Part shown: positions 22,793-34,205 of the stretch, piece by piece | Numbering within the stretch: position 1 is the first letter of the stretch | Layout: every line of letters starts with the position of its first letter | From: Sipunculus nudus | Lineage: Eukaryota > Annelida > Sipuncula > Golfingiida > Sipunculidae | DNA length: 64,000 bases | Reading direction: 5' to 3' | Assembly: GCA_026874595.1 (NCBI GenBank) | Contig: CM049313.1 | Coordinates: 31,306,008 to 31,370,007 of the forward strand | Notes under the pieces: generated by a model | Database searches by the model: none | Seen by the model: the letters and a program-made list of their open reading frames with translations, nothing else | Told to the model about the DNA's origin: nothing | Translations under genes and position numbers: made by a program

Positions 22793-24160
22793 TAGCTCAG
22801 CTGACTGAAAGTCATCTAAGCTATAGCGATCACTCTTTGTCCGGTGTCTGTCCGTCCATTTACCAGGCACAAATCTTAACTGCTGGACCTAGAATTTTCT
22901 AACTTGAAATACTGGGAGGTCAATAAAATATCTCCTTGAAAACCTGAAATTAGGTCTCTGTTACCCATATCCTCCGAGCTATGGGGCTCAGAATTAACCC
23001 CCCCCCCCCAAGAATAATTGAAAATTTGACACAAAAGCTCCAGTATCTCAACAACTAATGCATTGATCACCATGATTCTTTGCATGTATATTCATCATGG
23101 AGTGTATCATCAGTTTTTGTAGACTGGTGGTGCCACCTGGATGTTTTCCAATTTTTATGCATTTTTTTCACTATTTTAGCGACCTTTAAAGATGTGGTTA
23201 TCCATTAACAGGGCACAAATCGTAACCACTGGACTTAACATCATTTTTCTTTGTATCCTGGAAGGTATCTCAACATCTGATGCATTGATCATTATGATTC
23301 TGTGCATGCATATTCATCATGGAGTGTTGCATCAGTTTCTGTTGACATAAATCTTAACCATTGGTTCAAGAATCTTCTAACTTGACAACCAAGGATGTCC
23401 ATGAAAAATCTCCATGAAAAACCTGAAATTATGTCTCTTTTACCAATATTGTCTGAGCTATTGCGCTTATAAGTACCCCCAGAATAATTGAAAATTTGAT
23501 ACCAAAGCAGGGCACAAATCATAACCATTGGACCTAGAATCTTATTATTTAACATCCCATGAGTTCCATGAGTAGTCTCTTTAGAAACCTGAAATGAGGT
23601 CTCTGTTACTAATATTCTCTGAGCTATGGGGATTATAAGCACCCCCCCCCAAATAATTGAAAATTTGATTCAAAAGCAGGGCACAAATCATAATCATTGG
23701 ACCTAGAGTCTTCTTATTTGACATCCAGGGAGGTCCATGAGTAGTCTCCTTAGCAATCTGAAATGAGGTCTCTGTTACTAATATTCTCTGAGCTATGGGG
23801 CTTATAAGCACCCCCCCCCCCCCCCAAATAATTAAAAATTTGATTCAAAAGCAGGGCACAAATAATAACCATTGGACTTAGAATCTTTTAACTGGACTGA
23901 AATTTAATCACTGTGACCTATATTCTCCAAGTTACAGGGCATAATTTCCAGAAATAATGCAAATACACACAAATTGCCAGATTCCTTAGGAACGGCTGAA
24001 TTGATTGTCATCAAATTTGTTGTGTTTATTGGTTTTGAAGATCTTAAGGTAATATGCATGAATGATGATGCCACCTACATTATCGTAATTAGTTGCCTGT
24101 GCAAGGACATTTTGTTAACATATCAGTCAGCTGAGCATCATGACCCATGGGTCACTTGTT
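22793..24160 (+). mobile_element. Family C element, short form (1.37 kb), both ends present
   Basis: The 5' end AGCTCAGCTGACTG folds with the following AGTCATCTAAGCT. Near the 3' end AGTCAGCTGAGC (24125-24136) is the inverted copy of the first bases, followed by a perfect 14-bp palindrome TGACCCATGGGTCA (24141-24154) and CTTGTT. It is inserted in a T-run with no clear target duplication. The inside holds three to four units of about 170 bp, each with a variable C-run and the phrase gggcacaaatcataacc. No protein is encoded. The end structure fits a non-autonomous Helentron-type element (HINE); this is inference. Confidence 0.75.
22860..23960 (+). repeat. Internal tandem units of about 170 bp in the short family C element
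   Basis: The phrase cacaaat-ataaccattgga recurs near 23513, 23681 and 23855, and in diverged form near 22866 and 23213. Each is followed by cctgaaatgaggtctctg, gagctatggggcttataag and a C-run. The C-runs differ in length between units, from about 5 to 14 C. Confidence 0.75.
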
Positions 24161-24897
24161 CAAAAATATTCCAGCAGCTAGCTGTTTTGTTGTTTAATTG
24201 ACAAGTGGCTGTTATATTCCTGTACACTGTGTACTCTCTATGTCTGTTAAGCATACCTTGGCTGAATAAGGATTTACATAATCAAGTAAAGCTTACTCTG
24301 AGAACTTCCTAAGTTGATTTGTTGCTTAACAACAAAAATATAGTATGTATTAATGGTCACATATAATGGTCATGTTTTATAGATGAATTTTACAATACCA
24401 GAAATATTGTTTACAGATTAAATTGCGCAAGTAATATATGTTTTATTTTCAGAGTTGTATGAGATCATCTCTATACCTAGATTTGGTCTTTAAACAAATG
24501 CTTTCTCCCCCCCATCCCAAAAAAAAATCCAGACTTTCAAACCAGTTTTCATGGATATGATGCTGTAATATATATAATGCTGTGTTTCCATGTGCATGTA
24601 TATGCTAATATGCAAGAATCTCTCATGTGATTTTGTAACTGAGGTGTTAATTTTCATGTGTCCATCAGCGTATATATACATTTCATCAGTGTGTGTATTT
24701 CCATATGTGTGAAAATCGCCAAAGGATAGACTTTCACATGGAGGGTCTGTGTGAACTCAAGGATTCAGGGTAAAATGACATCACTCCATTGTCTAATGGA
24801 GGAAGACCTGCTAAATCCACTGTACAAATATAAACCTCTAGCAGTTATTGCATATATGCATATTTGTGCCCATGGAAACACAGCTAATTTTTCAAGT

Positions 24898-24942
<45 letters not shown>

Positions 24943-25029
24943 AATGCATATACATGCACATGGAACACAGCTATATTTCATGCATATATGTACATACATA
25001 TATACTTTAATATACTTTAAACTAAAATT
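24161..25029. other. Noncoding DNA with a TA microsatellite
   Basis: TA repeats lie at 24902-24938, with TATGCATA-rich text around them. No gene was recognised. Confidence 0.45.
24902..24938. repeat. (TA)n microsatellite
   Basis: About 18 TA units. Open frames on both strands over it are repeat artefacts. Confidence 0.95.
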
Positions 25030-26172
25030 TTAACACACAATGTTTACTCCCAGCCTGAAGTCTTGCTTTTAAACTAAATTGTTAAAACAAAAAGATGTCT
25101 ACTCCCAACCTGAAGCCTTGCTTTTAAACAAAAATGTTAACACAAAACGATGTCTACTTCCAGCCTGAAGTCTTGCTTTTAAACTAAAATATTAACAGAA
25201 AATGATGTCTACTTCCAGCCTGAAACCTTGCTTTTGACCAAAAATTGTTAACACAAATTGATGTCTACTCCCAGCCTGAAGCCTTACTTTTAAACTAATT
25301 TGTTAACACAGAATCATGTCTACTCCCAGCCTGAAGTCTTGCTTTTAAACTTAATTGTTAAAACAAAAAGATGTCTACTCCCAACCTGAAGCCTTGCTTT
25401 TAAACAAAAATGTTAACACAAAATGATGTCTACTTCCAGCCTGAAGTCTTGCTTTTAAACTAAAATATTAACAGAAAATGATGTCTACTTCCAGCCTGAA
25501 GCCTTGCTTTTGACCAAAAAATGTTAACACAAATTGATGTCTACTCCCAGCCTGAAGTCTTACTTTTAAACTAAATTGTTAACACAGAATCATGTCTACT
25601 CCCAGCCTGAAGCCTTGCTTTTGACCAAAAAATGTTAACACAAATTGATGTCTACTCCCAGCCTGAAGTCTTACTTTTAAACTTAATTGTTAACACAAAA
25701 TCATGTCTACTCCCAGCCTGAAGCCTTGCTTTTAAACTAAAATGTTAACAGAAAATGATGTCTACTTCCAGCTTGAAGTCTTGCTTTTAAACTAAATTGT
25801 TAACACAGAATCATGTCTACTCCCGGCCTGAAGCCTTGCTTTTAAACAAAAATGTTAACACAAAAAGATGTCTACTCCCAACCTGAAGCCTTGCTTTTAA
25901 ACTAAATTGTTAAAACAAAAAGATGTCTACTCCCAGCCTGAAGTCTTACTTTTAAACTAAATTGTTAACACAGAATCATGTCTACTCCCAGCCTGAAGCC
26001 TTACTTTTAAACTAAAATGTTTACATAGAATGATGTCTACTCCTAGCCTAAAGCCTTGTTTAAAAAAAAAAATGTTAACACAAAAAGATGTCTACTCCCA
26101 GCCTGAATCCCTTGCTTTCAAACTAAAATGTTAACATAAAAAGATGTCTACTTCCAGCCTGAAGCCTTGCTA
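25030..26172 (+). repeat. Minisatellite, about 55-bp unit, about 20 copies
   Basis: Units contain ATGTCTACTCCCAGCCTGAA, then GCCTTGCTTTTAAACTAAA and TTGTTAACACAAA in order. Variants (CTTCCAGCC or CTCCCAACC; TGACCAAAAA or TAAACTAAA) recur in blocks, for example around 25070-25260 and 25350-25530. This suggests duplication of multi-unit segments. Two outlying units lie 9 kb away at 35378-35465. Confidence 0.97.
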
Positions 26173-26329
26173 GCAGAGACACTTTCACCAGGCCTTTCCA
26201 GCCACAGGAGGAGCAAACTGATGATCATGAGTATAAGCAAATTATCACCTTTATACTAAACATGGTTTAGTATGAACTATATTTAGAACTAACCTGCAAA
26301 ACTGAAGCGCAGCCCTTACCAAAATGGAA

Positions 26330-26660
26330 AGTACTCACATATATGTGCCTTATATGTCCCTTATAAGGGCCTTATATGTCCCTTATAAGGGACATATATT
26401 TCCCATATAAATGCTATGTATGTGAGTTATATGTATATTGCAGCTATATGTTTAGTCAGGCATTGTTATATGTGAGTTATAAGGGAGTTGTATGTTTGTT
26501 ATATGTCAGTTATAAGGGAGCTGCACATGAGGCCATTCTGTACAGTTCATTTATATGTGACTTGTATGGGAGATATAAGGGAGTTGAATGTGAAGGGGTT
26601 CTGTATATGTCAGTTATATGTCAGTTATATGTCAGTTATAAGTTTATATACTGTGAGCTT
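26330..26660. repeat. Left word-array arm (TTATATGTCAGTTATAAGGGA)
   Basis: Irregular head-to-tail words of 9-12 bp with internal palindromes (CCTTATAAGG, ACATATATGT). The matching arm is at 30155-30535. Open frames here read repeated Tyr-Met-Ser-Val-type peptides and are artefacts. Confidence 0.85.
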
Positions 26661-27333
26661 ACTGTTCTATAAGATAGGACTTAGACATTTTCCAAGGGAA
26701 CACAAATGCTGCAGAAACTTCTAAGTCCCAGCTCCATTATGGTTTTAAGAAAATGAATTATAATTGAATAATAAATACTGAAGAAGTATGTTAAAATGGG
26801 TATCAAAATAACCAGCTTCCTCAGAACTTTATGTATATTAGAAAAATAATACTATAAATAATTTTTTTTTTCATCTGATGTATACATTAAGAGGTATAAC
26901 GTACCTATAGTAATCATGCATGCAGTAAAACATCATTTACTCAAAACACAATACAAAAAAATAATTTGACTATATTTCACATTGGTTATAATTTGTGCCC
27001 TTGATAATTATAAGAAAAAATAATTCTTTTGGAATGTAGTGTATATACAAACACTACAGCATCTAATTGCAATTGATAACTACTTCATAAATACAGAACA
27101 AAGGGTATTGATGTAGTGTGCCACTGACCAATCATGGGAATACATAGGCATTAACCTAATATCATATTGGTTTTAGAAACAGCTCACCACCCACACATTC
27201 CAGCTGTAAAATATTGCCATTGAAAATCAACAGCATTGATAAAAGCATAGGTACTTAAAAAAATAAGTATCTGCATTCTTATTGTGACAATAACCAGCAT
27301 TCTAATCAGTAAATTTCTGAAGTATATGTAACA

Positions 27334-27350
27334 ACCCCCCCCCCCCCCCC
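27334..27350 (+). repeat. C homopolymer, about 17 bp
   Basis: An uninterrupted C-run just upstream of the candidate promoter at 27387. It is unstable in sequencing, so its length is uncertain. Confidence 0.9.
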
Positions 27351-27386
27351 AGCAGACAAGCTTGCTGTACAAGCTCTCTCTACAAT

Positions 27387-27510
27387 GGACCTTTGACCTT
27401 ACTGTACCCTGCCCTGGAATAGTGGTGACGTCACATGAATACTGTACAGGCTGTGCACAACAAAGGCATGCAGAGTCAGTTTACATCTGAATGATAACAT
27501 CCGGTAACCG
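27387..27510 (+). promoter_or_regulatory. Candidate promoter: DR1, palindromic CRE, ETS-like and MYB-like sites
   Basis: In about 120 bp there are GGACCTTTGACCT (27387-27399, a nuclear-receptor DR1 on the minus strand with one mismatch), GTGACGTCAC (27425-27434, containing the consensus CREB/ATF site TGACGTCA), CATCCGGT (27498-27505, ETS-like) and AACCGTTA (27507-27514 region, MYB-like). They lie 80-210 bp upstream of a consensus splice donor (27596). There is no obvious TATA box in the right place. Site identities are established motif knowledge; promoter function is inference. Confidence 0.5.
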
Positions 27511-27595
27511 TTAAGGGAGTACACACTTTGAAGAGAAGTTCTTTGTCAAGCTGCTCAAGCAGAAGGGGAATGTATAGCTAAAAAATGTCTCATTG
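27511..27595 (+). other. Candidate first exon of a small spliced gene
   Basis: The segment ends at a consensus donor, CATTG|GTGAGT (27596-27601). The start is not determined and lies somewhere after the CRE cluster. An ATG just before the donor (27585-27587 region) would give only a short frame, MSH then a frame that stops quickly in the next exon, so the exon may be mainly untranslated. The next acceptor on the same strand is at 29034, giving an intron of about 1.44 kb. Confidence 0.4.
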
Positions 27596-29034
27596 GTGAG
27601 TAATCTTGCATTATTTAAGTTATTTTTGCATAGTAAACCAGTGATTGCATAAAGATGACTTCACCTATCATGGTTTGCCCTGAAAAAAAAACAGAATTTG
27701 TGTGTTTCAAGATAACATTTCCTATTTGGTGGCCAATTTTTACAAAATAACATATTTTTGACAAAAAGCTGATGCTGTTGCCCCTATATAATGACATGGT
27801 GCATGTTCTATGCACCAACAGGAAGTTAAGAACATCCTTTTCAGTGATGCTATTTGCAATTCGGTGTGAAAAAATCAAGAGTCAGCAGCAGGCCCCAAAG
27901 TTTACATATTGATGTAATTTCTTAATGTCCCCTACCTGTGGAAGGGATGATCAGTTAGCCTACATAAAGCTTAATCAGCACACAAATGCTATGAGTACCA
28001 CATACTACCATTTTATTTGTTGAACCTATGGCTATTGACCATGTTATTATTAAGCTGAACTCTGGGTCATGAAAAAAAAGCTGCTACAAGGTAAAGATGT
28101 TCCTTTTCATTTTCCAAATTGACTTGAATTTTTTGTCTTGCTAGAGTGCCCAAAAGTTATAATATGGTTAAAAATTGTTAATTATACAATGTTCATAAGT
28201 TTTTCTTTCAGGCAAAATAAACATTAAACACTGTTGATCATTGCTGAATTTACAGCCACTGTCTCAATTTTGGTGAATGCTTTTTTTTTTATAAAATTGA
28301 AGAGAGGTTTGCTGTACTCAACCAAAACATTTCAACTAATCTAAAAAATTAATCAAATATTTTTTACTACTGGAGTCTTTCACACAAAAACTCCTAAATT
28401 AAGCTTTAATTTCATAATATGCCCTTCTACATGTCATTTACATATACTGTAAACACCAATTTATTAACAATTTGATACATAACACAGTATGTTTCATAAC
28501 AATCCACAAACCATTCATAATCATATGTATGAATTTAATCTGAATTTGACATCAGAAGGTCAAGAACACCCTTTTAAAGGTCATGAGCACTTTAACTTTA
28601 ATGGGCCTGGTCCTCTGACTTTCATTTGAGGTTTCTTCTGACATACTAGTATTCACTTTCATTACAAATGAAAAAGCATAATAATTTTGGAATTTGTTTC
28701 ACTAAGGATCAGATGATTTCATTAGGTAATATTTTGATTCCCAAAGAGAAATCAAATCTGGTTCAATTTAAAGGTTAATCAAAAGTGCATTTTTAGTCTA
28801 CCTTGAATGATTTCTTTTTATAAGTACATGTAGTAGTGCCATTTCACCATAAAAGATCAAGAAGTCATTTTGAACATCATTGATGTACTGTTTTAGTAAT
28901 TTTATTGATGTGAGGCCCTTTTTTAGTCCATTTGTCTACTTAAATGTTAAAATATGCAAGACTCCATGTTCTTAATTATTTATTTCCAACAACCTTTGTT
29001 TCTATGATTTGTAATGGTTTCTTTACTTTTCCAG

Positions 29035-29101
29035 TATGAAGAAATGGTGCAGAAAGTAAAAGGAGAGCCCAGATATCTCCAGCCCTTGCAAGAATTGTCT
29101 G
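29035..29101 (+). other. Candidate internal exon (67 bp)
   Basis: It is preceded by a strong pyrimidine tract and acceptor (CTTTACTTTTCCAG|TATGAAG) and followed by a consensus donor (TCTG|GTAAGC, 29102). The exon is purine-rich and less AT-biased than the flanks. The frame from ATG 29044 is open to the donor and reads MVQKVKGEPRYLQPLQELS. It continues in phase 1 into the next exon. Confidence 0.55.
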
Positions 29102-29735
29102 GTAAGCATATTCAGTTAATCATATAAAGAAACATTTAAATCTTTTAGCAAATGGGAAATGTTATGAATTGTATTTTTTTTATCAAATAGCTGGAACTTA
29201 CCATATTTGAAGTGCAAATTTGGTGGTTAACATTTATTGTGCATATGGGATATTAATATATTATTATAAACTGTTTACATATTAAAATTGTTTCAACTGA
29301 GTAACCTACTTTCTGAACCTATGAGCATCTTTAGGCCACAGTGTCTGTCCTGTGACCAGTATATTTGATAATCTGTAATGTTTGTATATACTCTGTATAA
29401 ATGGAAAACTCTTCCTGTGTTAGTAATTGAGAAGTCCAACTGTATTTACTTATAATCCTAAATGTTAAACAGGCATATTTTCAGAACATTGAAAACCCCT
29501 ATATAGAGAGCAGATGTACTTTCAGTGAAATAAATTCTTTTCCTTTTTTGACTTGTGTGTTGCCTCCAGTTAAGGTAAACTACTATAAATGTTAAGAAAA
29601 GCAATACTAAGCATCAATGTCAAAAGATATTCTTTAAACTTATTTAATAAGATAATTAATGTAAGCAATAATGACTATATGTGTGTCTATAGACTGGTAA
29701 CATTTGTTTTTGCAGGTCAAACAGGAGGGGACTGA
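29044..29735 (+). CDS. Candidate spliced micro-ORF, 25 codons (29044-29101 joined to 29716-29735)
   Basis: Joining the exon donor at 29101/29102 to the acceptor at 29715/29716 (GTTTTTGCAG|GTC) keeps the frame. It adds GQTGGD before a TGA at 29733-29735. The product is short, basic at the start and polar, with no signal peptide or membrane segment. I do not recognise it. An upstream in-frame extension is blocked by a TAG in the candidate first exon, so if the exons are right the start is ATG 29044. It may be a tiny conserved protein, the end of a larger protein whose other exons I missed, or a noncoding transcript. Confidence 0.35.
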
Positions 29736-29900
29736 AAAGGATTTAGAGTGTGGCAAGGGTGTATATTTCCTTCCAGCCTTCATTCTCTAAAAGGACAACA
29801 CTCTCAAATCTGACTGAACCAGGGAGTTTTAAAAATCTTATGAAAATATTATTTTCAGTTTACAAATGTGTAAATAAACATTAATTTTGGCTCTTGTATT
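29716..29900 (+). other. Candidate last exon with stop codon and polyadenylation signal
   Basis: The acceptor TTTTTGCAG ends at 29715. The frame stops at 29735. A canonical AATAAA lies at 29873-29878, followed by T/G-rich sequence (ttttggctcttgtattttc), as expected at a cleavage site. A 3' untranslated region of about 160 bp results. Confidence 0.5.
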
Positions 29901-30154
29901 TTCTTACTTTTATGTTTCATGTTTTTGCGTCCATATGACTGTGTGAAGTTGATGACCCCCAGTGTGACTGCAGGCCAGCATTGATTTCAAGGAATTGCAC
30001 AGTGCAGGAAGCTCACCACACACACACAAACCTTAATTTCTATCATCTACCGTAATTCCTTGTGGAATAAAGAAAAGAGTAAACACCTTTCAAAACAGAA
30101 CATACAACAGACAGTAACTGAGCTATTGACAAACAGTACAGAAGGAGCATACAC

Positions 30155-30535
30155 TGACTTATATGTGAGTTATATGTCACTTATAAGGGACATATATGGC
30201 ACTTATAAGGCTCATATATGTCACATATATGGGAGTTATAAGGCACATATATGGGAGTTTTAAGGCACATATATGGGACATATATGGGAGTTATAAGGGA
30301 CATATATGGGACATATATGGGAGTTATAGGGGACCTATATGTGGAAGCCTTATAAGTGACATATAAGGCCCATATATGTGACATATAAGGCTCCTACCTA
30401 ATTTGCATATAAAATCCATATACCGGACATATATGTGACATATATGGGAGTTATAAGGTTGGATATAAGGGACATATATGGCACATATATGTGCCTTATA
30501 TGTGCCATATAACTTTCACATATATGGCACTTATA
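30155..30535. repeat. Right word-array arm (GGGACATATATGGGAGTTAT)
   Basis: Words CATATATGGGA, GTTATAAGGGA, CACATATATG and CTTATAAGTG repeat irregularly up to the inverted end at 30541. It is the counterpart of the arm at 26330-26660. Confidence 0.85.
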
Positions 30536-30653
30536 AAAATTTTTGGTAAGGGAGGGTTTGATGATAGAACTATCAGTCTTGAGATGATGCGTCAGCTGAG
30601 GATGGCTGGTTAAAGTTTATTGAGCAGTAAACTGGGTCATGGTAGTTCTGATA

Positions 30654-30690
30654 TGTCTGATATGTCTGATATGTCCTGACATATGTGGTC
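30654..30690 (+). repeat. Short tandem repeat TCTGATATG, about 4 copies
   Basis: TCTGATATG repeats three times exactly, followed by tcctgacatatg. Confidence 0.85.
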
Positions 30691-30721
30691 TAGGAGTGTT
30701 CCTGTCACTGGAGTGAATTTT

Positions 30722-31423
30722 TAGCTCAGCTGACTGTAAGTCAACTGAGCTATAGTCGTGGTCCATTGTCCATCGTCCGTCCGGCTGTCAGTCCATCTGT
30801 CTGTCCGTTAGACTGGCACGTTTTGAAATTGTTAGACCTACGAATCCAAAATTTTGCATACTGTTAGATGTCACAAAGATCTCCTACCAAACCGAAAATT
30901 AGGTCACTGTGTCACTGAGAAATTAAGAAAAAACCTCAAATTTCAATTAAAATCCTATTACCACATTTCAGGACTGCCATATATCAAAACCACTGATCTG
31001 TTTTCCTCAATATTTACCAGAAGTATTCTCTTATATATTTCCTATATACATGCCAGAAGTTAAGTTCGTGAAGTGTAAGTTATGAGCCTGGACATAAAGC
31101 ACCTTGTAAAAAATCAGGAAAAATATTTACCCACTAAACATGAAAAATTTTTAAGCTAGTGATTTTTTTCCCAAGTATATAACTTTATTTAATTAAGGTT
31201 CAATTGTATACCCAAAATTAGATCCAAATTTTGTAAATTTTTTAAGTTATTAGCATAATAATAAAATCAGTACCTTAAATTTTGCCCATCTTTGACCATG
31301 GCACGTTTTTTTAATGTGAGTACTGTTAAATTAATTTTCACAGCATGTAAACATAAGTATTTAATTTGTTTAAATCTGAAATTTGAAAATAAAAGCTTGA
31401 AAATTAAGCTAGTTATTGATTTT
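30722..31423 (+). repeat. Family C 5' unit 1 (702 bp), no 3' end
   Basis: It starts AGCTCAGCTGACTG, with GTAAGTCAACTGAGCT completing the hairpin, and a GTCC/GTCT-rich stretch follows. It runs to a T-run at 31421, where a second copy of the same 5' end begins. The two units are clearly homologous along their length, including gcacgtttttttaatgtgagtact. This is a head-to-tail 5' unit. Confidence 0.8.
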
Positions 31424-33649
31424 TAGCTCAGCTGACTATAAGTCATCTGAGCTATAGTCGTGGTCCATTGTCCGTCGTCCGTCCGTCTGTCCGTCCGTCC
31501 GTAGATGTGGCACGTTTTGAAACCATAAGACCTAGGACTCCAAAATTCAGCATAATGTTAGATGTCCCCAAGATCTCCTACCAAGCCGAAAACTGGGTCT
31601 TTGCGACTTTGTTCCTTCGAGAAATTAAGGAAAAACCTCAATTTTTTATTAAAAGCCTATTTTCACACTTCAGGACTGCCTAATATCAAAACCACTCATC
31701 TGTTTTCCCTCATATTTACCATAAATATTTTTCTATATAGTTCCTATGTACATGCCAGAAATTATGTCTGTATTATATAATTTAAAAAAGTTATGGGCCC
31801 AAACATAATGCATTTTGTAAAAAATCAGGAAAGATATTTGATCACTTAACACAAAACTTGTTAAAGCTATGGACTTTTTTTCCAGTAATATAACTTTAAT
31901 TTATCAAAATTAAATTGTATACCCAAAATTAGATCAAAATCTTTTAAATTTTTTAAAATATTAACAAAAATAAAAAATTGGTACCTTAAATTTTGCCCAA
32001 CTTTGACCATGGCACGTTTTTTTACTGTAAGTACTGTGGATTTAATTTTCTCAGCATGTTTTTGTTTGCATTTTGACTGTTAACACCAAAAATTTGAAAC
32101 CAGTTGATCAAAAACTGTAGATTTTATTCAAGTTTTCAAGCACCATGTAACAAATTGTTTACATCAAGCTAGTGTTATGCAGTTTGCAAGAGCTCAGCTC
32201 CCCAGCTTCAGCTCTCAGTTCCTAAAATTTGGCATACAATTAGATGTCTCCAAAATTCCCTACCATGCCAAGAATTTGGTCACTAGGACTTAATACCTTC
32301 GAGATATTAATGAAAAACTTCATTTTTCCATTAAAAACCCATTGTTACACTTCAAGACTGCCTAATATCAAAACCACTGATGTGACTTTAATCATATATT
32401 ATATACATATTTTTCTATACATTTTCTATGCATATGCCAGAAATGATGTCAGTATTGCGTAATTGTTTTAAGTTATGGGCCCAAACATAATGCACTATGT
32501 AAAAAATCAAGAAATATATTTACTCCCTTAACAAGGGGATTGCTGAAGCTAGAGTTTTTTTGCCAGGGATGTAACATTATCTAATCAAGATTCAATTGAA
32601 TACCCCAAATTAGTCCTGAATTTTTCAAATTTTATATGTTATTAGTATCAATATAAAATTAGTACCTTAAATTTTGCCCAACTTTGACCATGACACATTT
32701 GTTTCCTGTGAGCACGGTTGATATAATTTTCATATCATGCACACAAGGATTTCAGCTTTTTAGTTTAGAAAGCTGAAAGAAATTGGCCAAAAATTGTAGC
32801 TTTTATTAATGTTTTTATGAGACCATGTCAGACCTTAACTCTCTCCAGCCCCTCTTGAGTCACCTGTATGTTGACCTTGTTGAACTTTCAGCAAATTATG
32901 CATGCTTGAGGCGAGCCATACACTGTTGCAGGTAGGCAGCTTATGGCCAGCCACAGTTGATCCAGGTGTCCAACCCAACTCATCTAGTAGTTTTAACCAA
33001 CAACATAACAATTAACAATAAATTAATAAAATTTTTGTTTTTTAATAACAAATTAAAGAAAAATAAAAAAGAATTTGTTAGTTTATAATAACAGGAAATC
33101 AACTTGCAGTTACTGATGATAAAAGAATCTTGTATCGATGGATAGAATGTCACGTACTCCAAATAACACCATGCAGTCACCTATGGTATTTTTCAGTTCA
33201 ATTTTAATGATAAAAAAGTAAATTATATTATTCATTACTAATCATTAGGGATCATATGAAGGAAATTAATGATGGACAAAGATGCAGTTGATATTATTAA
33301 TCTAGATTCCTACTGTGTCTAGTGTGTACATTGATGTGAAATTAGTCCAAAATGAATATATTACATTTTTTTTTTTTTAATATAAATAAAAGCCATAAAA
33401 CCAGGTACTTTTGATCATAATTTAAATGTGTGAATTTTGTATATTCTGGATTCTCAACATAATTGTTTGGTGAAAACTGAATAAATGCCAGTAATGGTGG
33501 GAAAACTTTGCAATTGTATTTAAATACGAATATGAATATGTACTCCATTATAAAATGTCTTGCATAAAGAATTGGAATTCAGGTAAAAATGAAAGTATAT
33601 GAATACCAGTGCAAATACTTTCAAAATGCATTCATGAATGCATTCATGA

Positions 33650-34051
33650 ATATATTCTTTAATATTATTTTAATAATCATTTCAGTTATATTTCATTTTA
33701 AAAAATCATAAGATTCTCTTATTATTTTTAATGAAAATTATATTTGGGACAATATTTGTAATTTTTGTTTAATAAATAGTTAAACTCTTATATCATTTGT
33801 TCTGCTTATAAGTTATATGGCCAAGTCAAAATCTGTGTGACAATAGTACTCCATTTGTTAATAAAATAAATGAAATCAATCCTCTTCCCTGTCTCCAAAG
33901 ATAATATCATAATCATACATAAGCTAAACACCAACAACTCATAATAAAGCTTATATTTATTACCACACCAAACCAGCATATGCCTCATTCCTAAATCATA
34001 TTTTTTAATCATATATAACAGCTGAGCGCCGCGACCCATAGGTCCCTTGTT
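33650..34051 (+). mobile_element. Nested 3' segment of a family C-type element
   Basis: The comparable copy reads from the cattcatgaatg block (61702) straight into tctggtcactacagc (61720). Here about 400 bp intervene, ending with CAGCTGAGC, the hairpin GACCCATAGGTC (34033-34044) and CCTTGTTT. No 5' hairpin is present, so the inserted piece is 5'-truncated or belongs to a subfamily with a different start. Confidence 0.6.
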
Positions 34052-34205
34052 TTTCTGTAGTCACTTGCTTTGATTACAGATGCAGGGTCCCACTCCAGGT
34101 CACTGGAAGTCAGCTATGCCAGGGTTTCTGATTTGTTACAGTCACTGGGGGAGATCCCCTGCTGTGACAGGTGTACAGTTATTCTCATGTCACCACCCCA
34201 ATCAC

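Larger units (their letters stand above)
26313..30552. mobile_element. 4.24-kb region bounded by CCCTTACCAAAA inverted ends and ATATGT/TTATAAGG arms
   Basis: The left end CCCTTACCAAAA (26313-26324) is repeated inverted at 30541-30552 as TTTTGGTAAGGG, 12 bp perfect. Next to each end lies a 350-400 bp arm made of short words such as TTATAAGGGA, CATATATG, TTATATGTCA and GGGAGTTATAAGG. Terminal repeats plus word-rich subterminal arms are typical of large DNA transposons. No target duplication longer than AG is visible and no transposase is seen. Alternatively, two separate small elements of one family lie in inverted orientation. The region between the arms holds the spliced gene candidate. Confidence 0.5.

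Noticed and set aside
23292-23642. 116-codon minus-strand open frame and the similar frame at 23581-23811
   Set aside because: Both follow the ~170-bp internal units of family C; the similar peptides reflect the repeat.
25030-26172. CRISPR-like array
   Set aside because: Units are tandem and contiguous without unique spacers, and the DNA is eukaryotic.
26376-26724. Open frames with YMSVI/YKG-type repeats
   Set aside because: Translation of the TTATATGTCA word array.
31468-31780. Open frames reading PSVRPSVD and similar
   Set aside because: GTCC runs near the 5' end of family C give this peptide in many repeats; stops differ between copies.
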